NCBI GenBank assembly: GCA_045628125.1
Contig: JAZQPA010000158.1
Coordinates: 1-5,799 of the forward strand
DNA from: Minthousia sp045628125
GTDB lineage: Bacteria > Bacteroidota > Bacteroidia > Bacteroidales > Bacteroidaceae
DNA length: 5,799 bases
Direction of reading: 5' to 3'
Shown: piece after piece, positions 1 through 5,799 of the stretch
Layout of the letters: each line of letters begins with the position of its first letter
How positions within the stretch are numbered: position 1 is the stretch's first letter
Notes under the pieces: model-generated
The model's input: the letters and a program-made list of their open reading frames with translations, nothing else
The model's database searches: none
What the model was told of the DNA's origin: nothing
Position numbers and translations under genes: made by a program

Positions 1-122
1 GCCAGATTTGGGCTACCGTTGTAGTTTTGATGTTTGTTGTTGTTTGCATTCTGTTCGCTTGTGGCTATCAGGCTCCAGATGCAGCAGATTGCTGTGCTGA
101 GGCTGCAGGAGCTTGCTGCTAA
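1..122 (+). CDS. sdhC: C-terminal end of the succinate dehydrogenase/fumarate reductase cytochrome b subunit (partial)
   Basis: The window opens inside a reading frame (first full codon at base 3) that gives 39 residues before a TAA at 120-122. Residues 1-20 of the fragment form one hydrophobic segment (starting QIWATVVVLM, ending LFAC), fitting the last transmembrane helix of a membrane anchor. A 19-residue hydrophilic tail follows, with Cys-Cys pairs at fragment residues 30-31 and 38-39, plus C15 and C20 in or at the end of the helix. Identity is inferred mainly from position: the stop lies 35 bp before sdhA in the same direction, and the C-A-B order is standard for the single-subunit, dihaem (type B) anchors of Bacteroidota. 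In that family the subunit binds two haems b and the menaquinone site; the haem-ligand histidines would lie upstream, outside the window. The Cys-rich tail is not a family feature I know. The fragment alone cannot exclude another short membrane protein. Confidence 0.75.
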   Translation, partial: QIWATVVVLMFVVVCILFACGYQAPDAADCCAEAAGACC

Positions 123-157
123 TGTGATTTATGTTTCACTATTAAATTTGAACAATC

Positions 158-2137
158 ATGACTAAGATACTTGATTCTAAAATTCCTGCAGGACCAGTTG
201 CAGAGAAATGGAGCAATTATAAGGCACATCAGCGTTTGGTAAACCCAAAGAACAAGCTGAAGCTGGATGTTATTATCGTAGGTACCGGTTTGGCAGGTGC
301 ATCTGCCGCTGCTTCTCTGGGTGAGATGGGTTTCAATGTTCTGAACTTCTGTATTCAGGATTCTCCACGTCGTGCTCACTCTATCGCAGCTCAGGGTGGT
401 ATTAACGCTGCTAAGAACTATCAGAATGATGGTGACTCTGTTTACCGTCTGTTCTACGATACTGTAAAGGGTGGTGACTACCGTGCTCGTGAGGCTAACG
501 TTTACCGCTTGGCTGAGGTTTCTAACAGCATCATCGACCAGTGTGTTGCTCAGGGTGTTCCTTTCGCACGTGAATATGGTGGTACTTTGGCTAACCGTTC
601 ATTCGGTGGTGCTCAGGTAAGCCGTACTTTCTATGCTAAGGGTCAGACCGGTCAGCAGCTGTTGCTGGGTGCTTATTCTGCACTGAGCTGCCAAGTTAAT
701 GCTAAGAAGGTTAAGTTGTATACCCGTTATGAGATGTTGGACGTTGTTGTTATTGACGGCCGCGCTCGTGGTATTATTGCTAAGAACCTGGTAACCGGTA
801 AGCTGGAGCGCTTCTCTGCAAACGCAGTTGTAATTGCTACTGGTGGTTACGGTAATACCTACTTCTTGTCAACCAACGCTATGGGTTGTAACGTAACTGC
901 TGCTATGTCTTGCTATCGTAAGGGTGCTTTGTTTGCAAATCCTTGCTACGTTCAGATTCACCCAACCTGTATTCCAGTACACGGTGACAAGCAGTCTAAG
1001 CTGACTTTGATGTCTGAGTCTCTGCGTAACGATGGTCGTATCTGGGTTCCTAAGAAGTTGGAGGATGCTAAGGCTCTGCAGGCTGGCACCAAGGAAGGTT
1101 GGGAGATTCCAGAAGAGGATCGTGACTACTATCTGGAGCGCCGTTATCCTGCATTCGGTAACTTGGTTCCACGTGACGTTGCTTCACGTGCTGCTAAGGA
1201 GCGTTGCGATAAGGGCTTTGGTGTAAACAATACCGGTTTGGCTGTATTCTTGGATTTCTCTGAGTCTATCCAGCGTTTGGGTATTGATGTAGTTCTGCAG
1301 CGTTATGGCAACCTGTTCGACATGTACGAGGAGATCACTGACGTTAACCCAGGTGAGAAGCGTCTGTCTAAGAACGGTTTGGATTACTATAACCCAATGA
1401 TGATCTTCCCTGCTATCCACTATACTATGGGTGGTATCTGGGTTGACTATGAGTTGATGACCACTATCCCAGGTCTGTTCGCTATCGGCGAGTGCAACTT
1501 CTCTGATCACGGTGCTAACCGTCTGGGTGCTTCTGCTTTGATGCAGGGTTTGGCTGATGGTTATTTCGTATTGCCATACACCATCCAGAACTATTTGGCT
1601 GACCAGGCTATCTGGCCACGCATCTCTACTGATGCTCCTGAGTTTGTTGAGGTTGAGAAGGCTACCGAGGAGCGTATCCAGAAGCTGATGAACATTAAGG
1701 GTAAGCGTTCTGTAGATTCTATCCACAAGGAGTTGGGTCACATCTGCTGGGAGTACATCGGTATGGGTCGTACCAAGGAAGGTCTGGAGAAGGGTATCAA
1801 GTTGATTGACGAGCTGCGTAAGGAGTTCGATACCAACTTGTTCATCCCAGGTTCTCGCGAAGGCTTGAACGTTGAGTTGGATAAGGCTATCCACTTGGAT
1901 GATTTCATCACCATGGGTCGTCTGATTGCTTACGATGCATTGAGCCGTGAGGAGTCTTGCGGTGGTCATTTCCGTGAGGAGCATCAGACCGAGGAAGGTG
2001 AGGCTAAGCGTGATGACGCTAACTTCTTCTATGTAGGTTGCTGGGAGTTCAAGGGCGAGACCGAAGCTCCTGAACTGATCAAGGAGCCTCTGGAGTATGA
2101 GGCAATTAAGGTTCAGACACGTAACTACAAGAACTAA
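158..2137 (+). CDS. sdhA: Succinate dehydrogenase/fumarate reductase flavoprotein subunit
   Basis: This is the catalytic subunit (659 aa) of succinate:quinone oxidoreductase, interconverting fumarate and succinate on the cytoplasmic side of the inner membrane. In fermenting Bacteroidales the usual direction is fumarate reduction, so frdA is an equally fair name. Visible motifs: a Rossmann dinucleotide site GTGLAG at 42-47; the covalent-FAD histidine H74 in RRAHSIAAQGG; substrate-site HPT at 268-270; E287 and R290 in SESLRNDG; the catalytic proton-shuttle arginine R339 in VPRDVASR; substrate-site H421 in HYTMGG; FAD-contacting E445 in GECN; and R455 in HGANRLGAS. The C-terminal helical domain runs from about 495. 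Length matches the long dihaem-type enzymes (the Wolinella FrdA class, about 650 aa). The ATG at 158 leaves about 36 residues before the FAD domain, normal for this class; no Shine-Dalgarno precedes it. sdhB follows after 20 bp. Codon use is strongly biased, suggesting high expression. No key residue is missing. Confidence 0.97.
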   Translation: MTKILDSKIPAGPVAEKWSNYKAHQRLVNPKNKLKLDVIIVGTGLAGASAAASLGEMGFNVLNFCIQDSPRRAHSIAAQGGINAAKNYQNDGDSVYRLFYDTVKGGDYRAREANVYRLAEVSNSIIDQCVAQGVPFAREYGGTLANRSFGGAQVSRTFYAKGQTGQQLLLGAYSALSCQVNAKKVKLYTRYEMLDVVVIDGRARGIIAKNLVTGKLERFSANAVVIATGGYGNTYFLSTNAMGCNVTAAMSCYRKGALFANPCYVQIHPTCIPVHGDKQSKLTLMSESLRNDGRIWVPKKLEDAKALQAGTKEGWEIPEEDRDYYLERRYPAFGNLVPRDVASRAAKERCDKGFGVNNTGLAVFLDFSESIQRLGIDVVLQRYGNLFDMYEEITDVNPGEKRLSKNGLDYYNPMMIFPAIHYTMGGIWVDYELMTTIPGLFAIGECNFSDHGANRLGASALMQGLADGYFVLPYTIQNYLADQAIWPRISTDAPEFVEVEKATEERIQKLMNIKGKRSVDSIHKELGHICWEYIGMGRTKEGLEKGIKLIDELRKEFDTNLFIPGSREGLNVELDKAIHLDDFITMGRLIAYDALSREESCGGHFREEHQTEEGEAKRDDANFFYVGCWEFKGETEAPELIKEPLEYEAIKVQTRNYKN

Positions 2138-2157
2138 TATCTAAAGACTACATTATT

Positions 2158-2916
2158 ATGGCAAAGAATATTTCATTTACAATTAAGTATTGGAAGCAGA
2201 ATGGTCCAAAGGATAAGGGTCATTTCGAGCAGCATAATATGAAGGATATTCCAGATGACACCTCATTCCTGGAGATGTTGGATATCCTGAACGAGGAGTT
2301 GATTGCAGAAGGTAAGGAGCCATTCGTATTCGATCACGACTGCCGTGAGGGTATCTGTGGTATGTGCTCTCTGTATGTAAACGGTACTCCTCATGGTAAG
2401 ACCGAGCGTGGCGCTACCACATGTCAGTTGTACATGCGTAAGTTCAATGATGGTGATGTAATCACTGTTGAGCCTTGGCGTTCTGCTGGTTTCCCTGTAA
2501 TCAAGGACTGTATGGTAGACCGTACCGCTTTTGATAAGATCATGCAGGCTGGTGGTTACACCACTGTTCGTACCGGTGCTCCTCAGGATGCTAATGCTAT
2601 CCTGATTCCTAAGCAGGATGCTGACGAGGCAATGGATTGCGCTAGCTGTATCGGTTGCGGTGCTTGTGTAGCTGCTTGTAAGAACGGTTCAGCTATGCTG
2701 TTCGTATCTTCTAAGGTTAGCCAGTTGGCATTGTTGCCACAGGGCCGTCCTGAGGCTGCTAAGCGTGCAAAGGCAATGGTTGCTAAGATGGATGAGCTGG
2801 GCTTTGGTAACTGTACCAACACCCGTGCTTGCGAGGCTGTTTGTCCTAAGTGCGAGACCATCAGCAACATCGCTCGTCTGAACCGCGAGTTCATTGTAGC
2901 TAAGTTGAACGACTAA
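2158..2916 (+). CDS. sdhB: Succinate dehydrogenase/fumarate reductase iron-sulfur subunit
   Basis: This subunit (252 aa) carries electrons between the FAD of SdhA and the haems and quinone of the membrane anchor through three Fe-S clusters. The N-terminal plant-ferredoxin-like domain holds the [2Fe-2S] ligands C62, C67, C70 (CREGICGMC) and C89. The C-terminal domain has CIGCGAC (C164, C167, C170) with C229 for the [4Fe-4S] cluster, and C174, C219 and C225 for the [3Fe-4S] cluster. These assignments follow the spacing in E. coli SdhB. C174 is followed by Lys rather than the Pro seen in E. coli. Two extra cysteines, C161 and C232, sit next to the clusters. An N-terminal part near 250 aa with this ligand pattern fits the type B enzymes. 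The gene starts 20 bp after sdhA, is almost certainly in the same transcript, and ends 19 bp before a strong terminator hairpin, so it is the last gene of the operon. No Shine-Dalgarno is visible. Confidence 0.97.
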   Translation: MAKNISFTIKYWKQNGPKDKGHFEQHNMKDIPDDTSFLEMLDILNEELIAEGKEPFVFDHDCREGICGMCSLYVNGTPHGKTERGATTCQLYMRKFNDGDVITVEPWRSAGFPVIKDCMVDRTAFDKIMQAGGYTTVRTGAPQDANAILIPKQDADEAMDCASCIGCGACVAACKNGSAMLFVSSKVSQLALLPQGRPEAAKRAKAMVAKMDELGFGNCTNTRACEAVCPKCETISNIARLNREFIVAKLND

Positions 2917-2935
2917 TCAGTCAGTCATTTATTAT

Positions 2936-2967
2936 AAAAAGGGCTGCAGTTCATGCAGCCCTTTTTT
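2936..2967 (+). terminator. Intrinsic terminator of the sdhCAB operon
   Basis: A perfect 8-bp GC-rich stem (GGGCTGCA 2941-2948, TGCAGCCC 2954-2961) with a 5-nt loop is followed by six T (2962-2967), ATTT and further A/T. Five A before the stem (2936-2940) can pair with the T run, extending the stem to 13 bp, and give a T run on the other strand. The hairpin starts 19 bp after the sdhB stop codon. It should end sdh transcription and may also stop any read-through from the convergent hydrolase gene. Confidence 0.92.
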
Positions 2968-3005
2968 ATTTCAAGTAATGAAAAGAATTGTATTGAAATC
3001 ATAAC

Positions 3006-3038
3006 AAAAATGACGGGTGATTAACCCGTCATTTTTTT
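3006..3038 (-). terminator. Intrinsic terminator of the glycoside hydrolase gene, likely bidirectional
   Basis: A perfect 8-bp stem (TGACGGGT 3011-3018, ACCCGTCA 3024-3031) with a 5-nt loop lies 5 bp beyond the stop codon of the minus-strand hydrolase gene. On the minus strand the stem is followed by five T (complement of 3010-3006). On the plus strand it is followed by seven T (3032-3038), so it can also act as a second stop for sdh transcripts. Assignment to the hydrolase gene rests on its closeness to that gene's stop. Confidence 0.88.
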
Positions 3039-3043
3039 GTTGT

Positions 3044-4909
3044 TTAGTATCTGCTGTCAGCAGGTTTCTTGCTGAATATGGCCTTAATCCTATTCATGTC
3101 AAACTTGCTGGTTCTGTCGTAGAAGTATACGCCATTCTGCTCCTGCTCCACATCAGTGAGCTGAGTGTAGCAGTAACCCCATACATTGTTGGCAATACTC
3201 ATCAAAGCATCTACCTGGCCTTCCAGACGCGCGTAGAACTCCTCCAATGAGTGAGGTGGCTCACCGTAGCCCCACGACTGATTGCTGTTGCCTGTTGCCT
3301 TATCCTGGCCCTTTACCCACTTGATACCACCAAACTCATCAAGCAGATAAGGGATGGTAGGAGCGTCATAGGTCAGATACTTGTACACGTTGATATCTGT
3401 AGGGCGGTTGTAACCTACATTGGTCCAATACAGGTCAATAGGCTCGTGAGGGCCCTGGAACCATTCCTTACCGTTATAAATAATTTCCTTCAGTTTGGTA
3501 GGATCCTGTTCGTAATTGTGGGTGGTATAGATATCGGTCTTCACATGGGCACCGCCGCTTACATCGTGGAACGGACGGGTAGGGTCCAGTTGCTTGGTTA
3601 GGGTGTACAGATCGGTCACAAAGCGAGGGAACTGTACTCTGTCTGGCCAGAACTCCTCGTTCATCGGTGTCCAGGTCACAATGGATGGATGATTGCGGTC
3701 ACGAATCACTTCTTCTCTCCATTCGGTGGTGAAGTTGCGTGCCACCTCAGGATCATTAGCATTCATACCCCATGATGGAGCCTCTCCCCAGGTGATATAT
3801 CCTAATTTATCGGCCCAGTAATGGAATCTTTCCTCAAATACCTTCTGATGCAGACGGGCACCGTTGAATCCTGCAGCCATGCTCAGCTCGATGTCATGCT
3901 TCAGGGCCTCGTCACTTGGAGCAGTCCAGATGCCATCAGGATAGAAACCCTGATCCAATACCAGACGCTGGTAGAATGGCTCGTTATTCAGATAGACACG
4001 GTTGCCCTCCACATGGATTTTACGCATACCCACATAAGAGGATACCTTATCCAATACGGTTCCCTGCTTGTCTTTAACCTCATAGGTCAGGTCATAAAGA
4101 TAAGGTGATTCCGGTGACCATAATTTAGGATTTTTGACCGGTAAAACAAGAGTAGCCGCATCGCTAGCACCTACGGTCTGGGCTGCTATCACCTTATTGC
4201 CTTCTTTCAGAGTAGCTGTAATGGTGGCTCCGTTCGCATTATAGAATTGAGGACGGATCACTACCTGCTTCTGGTCAATATCGGTAATCACCTGGGCACT
4301 CTGCAGGGCGTTAGGTGATACTGGCTCCATCCATACGGTCTGCCAGATACCGGTTGTACGGGTGTACATACATTCAAACTGGTTCAGGCGTACATTCTGC
4401 TTGCCGGCAGGCTGTTTCAGGGTGCGTGTATCGCTGTAGGCATGAACCACCAGAGAGTGTGGCTTACCATCGCTTACAAAACGGGTGATGTCGATGCTGA
4501 AACCGGTGGAACCGCCAAAATGGCGTCCGGCAAGGGTGCCATCCACAAACACTTCAGAGTTATAATACACGGCCTGGAAATTCAGCATGATGTTTCTGCC
4601 TTTCCAGGATGCAGGCATGGTAATCTGGCGCTGATACCAGATGTTGTTAATAAAATCGGTGTATTCCACACCCGAAAGCTTGCTCTCAGGACAGAATGGA
4701 ACGGTAATCTTACCGCTAAATCCGTTACTCTCGTACAGTTTCTTTTCCATTCCTGAACCTACAAAGTCGAAAGTGTAACTCCACTCTCCGTTAAGGTTCA
4801 CCCAGTCCTGACGCTCAAATTGCGGACGTGGATACTCTGCTCTTGGCAACTGAGCCCATGATGTCAGGGCAGCAACCATCATCAATAAACTGATTAATGT
4901 TTTTTTCAT
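3044..4909 (-). CDS. Exported glycoside hydrolase family 2 protein (beta-galactosidase/beta-glucuronidase-like, substrate unresolved)
   Basis: The 621-aa product begins with a typical signal peptide (MKKT, hydrophobic core, likely cleavage SWA|Q after residue 19). There is no lipobox Cys, so it should be released into the periplasm or beyond. It has the three-part GH2 build: a jelly-roll sugar-binding domain at about 20-197 (VDG, FGGSTGFSIDIT, closing with TGIWQTVWMEPV); an Ig-like domain at about 200-297; and a TIM barrel from about 300. The expected acid/base is E418 in the NE pair of TPMNEEFW; the nucleophile is E525 in LLDEFGG. After the Ig domain, the usual RHE-type motif of LacZ enzymes is replaced by YQRLVLDQGFYPDG. 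The N-x-K carboxylate-binding motif of beta-glucuronidases is not visible near NGVYFYDR at 592-599, which argues against that activity. No SusC/SusD pair or other carbohydrate gene is beside it. It lies 55 bp downstream of luxS in the same direction and may share its transcript. The family call is firm; the exact substrate is not. Confidence 0.93.
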   Translation of the reverse strand: MKKTLISLLMMVAALTSWAQLPRAEYPRPQFERQDWVNLNGEWSYTFDFVGSGMEKKLYESNGFSGKITVPFCPESKLSGVEYTDFINNIWYQRQITMPASWKGRNIMLNFQAVYYNSEVFVDGTLAGRHFGGSTGFSIDITRFVSDGKPHSLVVHAYSDTRTLKQPAGKQNVRLNQFECMYTRTTGIWQTVWMEPVSPNALQSAQVITDIDQKQVVIRPQFYNANGATITATLKEGNKVIAAQTVGASDAATLVLPVKNPKLWSPESPYLYDLTYEVKDKQGTVLDKVSSYVGMRKIHVEGNRVYLNNEPFYQRLVLDQGFYPDGIWTAPSDEALKHDIELSMAAGFNGARLHQKVFEERFHYWADKLGYITWGEAPSWGMNANDPEVARNFTTEWREEVIRDRNHPSIVTWTPMNEEFWPDRVQFPRFVTDLYTLTKQLDPTRPFHDVSGGAHVKTDIYTTHNYEQDPTKLKEIIYNGKEWFQGPHEPIDLYWTNVGYNRPTDINVYKYLTYDAPTIPYLLDEFGGIKWVKGQDKATGNSNQSWGYGEPPHSLEEFYARLEGQVDALMSIANNVWGYCYTQLTDVEQEQNGVYFYDRTSKFDMNRIKAIFSKKPADSRY

Positions 4910-4920
4910 TCAGGTATAAT

Positions 4921-4960
4921 TTTGGTGTAATTTGGTGTTTTTATTCTGTATTTTTGGTGT
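4921..4960 (-). repeat. Three direct copies of an 8-bp repeat upstream of the hydrolase gene
   Basis: TTTGGTGT on the plus strand (ACACCAAA in the direction of the hydrolase gene) occurs at 4921-4928, 4931-4938 and 4953-4960. Starts are 10 and 22 bp apart, close to one and two helical turns, and the last two copies share ten bases (TTTGGTGTTT). They fill most of the 55-bp luxS-hydrolase gap and end 12 bp before the hydrolase start codon, so they would lie in the mRNA leader if luxS is co-transcribed. The repeat is certain as sequence. A role as an operator or RNA-binding site is speculation, and T-rich slippage is an alternative origin. Confidence 0.55.
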
Positions 4961-4964
4961 TTAA

Positions 4965-5480
4965 TCAGGCATCGAAGAACTGTTTGTCACCTTTAGCCAT
5001 TGGTCTTTCCACGCCAGGGTACTCGCAGCAGAATGCCTCGGTCAGGCGCTTCACATAGCGCTTTGCCTCGTACTTGGCCATAGGCAGGTCGTGCATCAGG
5101 CAGTTGCCGCAGGTGGCAGGTGTGGTACCTGGCACCTCGTCGTCATAGTCTATCACGTACTGGAATGCCTGAATCATCAGATCGCGCACCACCTCTGGCA
5201 GATGATAGCCCTTCATGATCAGGTAATTTCCGGTAAGACATCCCATCGGTCCCCAGTAGATGATGAAATCCTTCCAGGAATCATTGTTTCTAAGGAATGT
5301 GGCCACCAGATGCTCAATGGTATGAATGGCTGCCGGTGCCAATGCTGGCTCCTGATTAGGAGCGGTCATGCGAATGTCATAAGTGGTAACAGCCTCACCA
5401 CCCACACAGTCTTGGCGTGAAACATAAATGCCGGGTTGAAGATTGGTATGGTCAACCGCAAAACTAGGTATTAAATCCAT
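4965..5480 (-). CDS. luxS: S-ribosylhomocysteine lyase (autoinducer-2 synthase)
   Basis: LuxS (171 aa) cleaves S-ribosylhomocysteine into homocysteine and DPD, the precursor of autoinducer-2. It completes the two-step recycling of S-adenosylhomocysteine in the cytoplasm. The metal-binding HTIEH motif is at 53-57 (H53, H57, with general base E56). The second catalytic residue is C81 in GPMGCLTGNY. The third metal ligand is C124 in CGNCLMHDL, which lines up with C126 of the Bacillus enzyme. The length is slightly above the usual 155-165 aa because of a tail after about residue 153. The chosen start is the ATG ending at 5480: the frame stays open 39 codons further upstream, but that stretch runs through the A/T-rich promoter region, and MDLIPSFAVDHT matches the normal LuxS N-terminus. 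No pfs (mtnN) gene is adjacent. A -7 box at 5512-5519 probably drives it. The hydrolase gene follows after 55 bp. Confidence 0.97.
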   Translation of the reverse strand: MDLIPSFAVDHTNLQPGIYVSRQDCVGGEAVTTYDIRMTAPNQEPALAPAAIHTIEHLVATFLRNNDSWKDFIIYWGPMGCLTGNYLIMKGYHLPEVVRDLMIQAFQYVIDYDDEVPGTTPATCGNCLMHDLPMAKYEAKRYVKRLTEAFCCEYPGVERPMAKGDKQFFDA

Positions 5481-5511
5481 ATTCTGAAATTTTGTTGTTT
5501 TTATTGAGGTG

Positions 5512-5519
5512 CAAATATA
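5512..5519 (-). promoter_or_regulatory. Putative luxS promoter -7 box (TATATTTG)
   Basis: Read on the minus strand, the sequence is TATATTTG, a perfect match to the Bacteroidota TAnnTTTG element. It ends 31 bp before the luxS start codon, so transcription would begin near 5505, leaving a leader of about 25 nt and excluding the upstream in-frame ATG at 5597. No good TTTG-type -33 element sits at the expected 19-21 bp spacing, so the call rests on the -7 match and its position. Confidence 0.6.
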
Positions 5520-5551
5520 TACAAAGTTTTTCAAATGTATGGAAAAAGTAG

Positions 5552-5559
5552 TATATTTG
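5552..5559 (+). promoter_or_regulatory. Putative promoter -7 box (TATATTTG) of the right-edge gene
   Basis: TATATTTG on the plus strand is a perfect TAnnTTTG match, 52 bp before the ATG at 5612. Transcription would start near 5566, giving a leader of about 45 nt. A T run at 5527-5531 is the only candidate for the -33 element and is weak. The box is identical to the one facing the other way at 5512-5519, so the two divergent promoters are separated by 32 bp. Confidence 0.6.
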
Positions 5560-5611
5560 TGCAGACAATAGGCGATAATGCCGCTAGGTTTATACATTAA
5601 TATTTACAGAT

Positions 5612-5799
5612 ATGGACAATACCGAAACCAAAGCTTATATCCAGCAGTATCTGACAGAAATGCGTCAGTGGGACAACAATGGCGTTTGTCCTGTGGCTGA
5701 TTCTGAATCGTATATTACAAACATCTTGAAAAATGTGGTTCCCGTAGCCGAGGAAAACGGTTTGTATCATGAACAGCAGGAATTACAGGAACTATCGGT
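5612..5799 (+). CDS. Unrecognised protein, N-terminal 62 codons (cut by the window edge)
   Basis: An open frame runs from the ATG at 5612 to the end of the window without a stop. It begins MDNTETKAYIQQYLTEM. An in-frame TAG at 5585-5587 and no other ATG between make this the only ATG start at the 5' end. The visible part is hydrophilic, acidic and rich in Gln, Glu and Asn, with no signal peptide or membrane segment. It looks mostly helical with short loops (DNNGVCPVADSES), suggesting a cytoplasmic protein. A good -7 box upstream, codon use like the neighbouring genes and no competing frame on the other strand support a real gene. I do not recognise the family, and the missing C-terminus prevents a functional call. 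It is transcribed divergently from luxS. Confidence 0.7.
   Translation, partial: MDNTETKAYIQQYLTEMRQWDNNGVCPVADSESYITNILKNVVPVAEENGLYHEQQELQELS

Noticed and set aside
119..379. 86-codon minus-strand frame over the sdhC-sdhA junction
   Set aside because: It overlaps the start of sdhA and the end of sdhC, has no motifs, and no promoter on that strand was seen.
1184..1984. 266-codon open frame antisense to sdhA
   Set aside because: It lies wholly inside sdhA. The biased codon use of sdhA (few codons that give stops on the other strand) explains the long open frame, and the translation has no recognisable domain.
2583..2894. 103-codon open frame antisense to sdhB
   Set aside because: Shadow of the sdhB frame, which carries all the Fe-S ligand motifs.
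2968..2999. Inverted repeat ATTTCAA / TTGAAAT between the two terminators
   Set aside because: Only 7 bp, A/T-rich, with an 18-bp spacer; expected by chance in such DNA and with no supporting context.
3017..4756. Several plus-strand frames of 77-116 codons across the hydrolase gene
   Set aside because: All oppose the well-supported GH2 frame, have no family motifs, and lack promoters or sensible starts. The first one even begins inside the terminator hairpin.
5481..5597. 39-codon N-terminal extension of luxS
   Set aside because: It runs through the A/T-rich intergenic region and the -7 box at 5512-5519, reads as random residues, and LuxS normally begins where the ATG at 5480 lies.

Overview
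The window looks like chromosomal DNA from a Bacteroidales bacterium, most likely Prevotella or a close relative. This rests on three things: the gene types, start codons without Shine-Dalgarno sequences (A/T-rich leaders instead), and two perfect TAnnTTTG promoter -7 boxes, the form used by the Bacteroidota housekeeping sigma factor. The species assignment is inference. Every gene in the window belongs to a recognisable core or accessory type except the partial one at the right edge. I see no mobile element, CRISPR array, tRNA or rRNA.

Left part (1-2970, + strand): the end of a succinate dehydrogenase/fumarate reductase operon in the order cytochrome b subunit (3' end only), flavoprotein SdhA (659 aa), iron-sulfur protein SdhB (252 aa). 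Gaps are 35 and 20 bp, and a strong intrinsic terminator closes the operon. In anaerobic Bacteroidales this complex normally works as a menaquinol:fumarate reductase, the last electron-transfer step in making succinate. The genes show the restricted codon choice (GGT, CGT, AAG, GTT) of highly expressed genes. The cytochrome b subunit ends in an unusual tail with two Cys-Cys pairs.

Middle (2917-4909): two hairpins, each with T runs on both strands, separate the operon from a convergent minus-strand gene. That gene encodes an exported glycoside hydrolase family 2 enzyme (621 aa) with both catalytic glutamates. Its natural substrate cannot be read from the sequence.

Right part (4910-5799): luxS (171 aa, minus strand) lies 55 bp upstream of the hydrolase gene in the same direction. 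The gap has no terminator and no consensus promoter, but it holds three copies of an 8-bp direct repeat. luxS may therefore be co-transcribed with the hydrolase. A 131-bp divergent intergenic region with back-to-back -7 boxes drives luxS leftward and an unrecognised gene rightward, which is cut by the window edge.

I do not see convincing evidence of an undescribed multi-gene system. The items most worth a second look are the Cys-rich tail of the cytochrome b subunit, the luxS-hydrolase pairing with its phased repeat, and the unidentified gene at the right edge.
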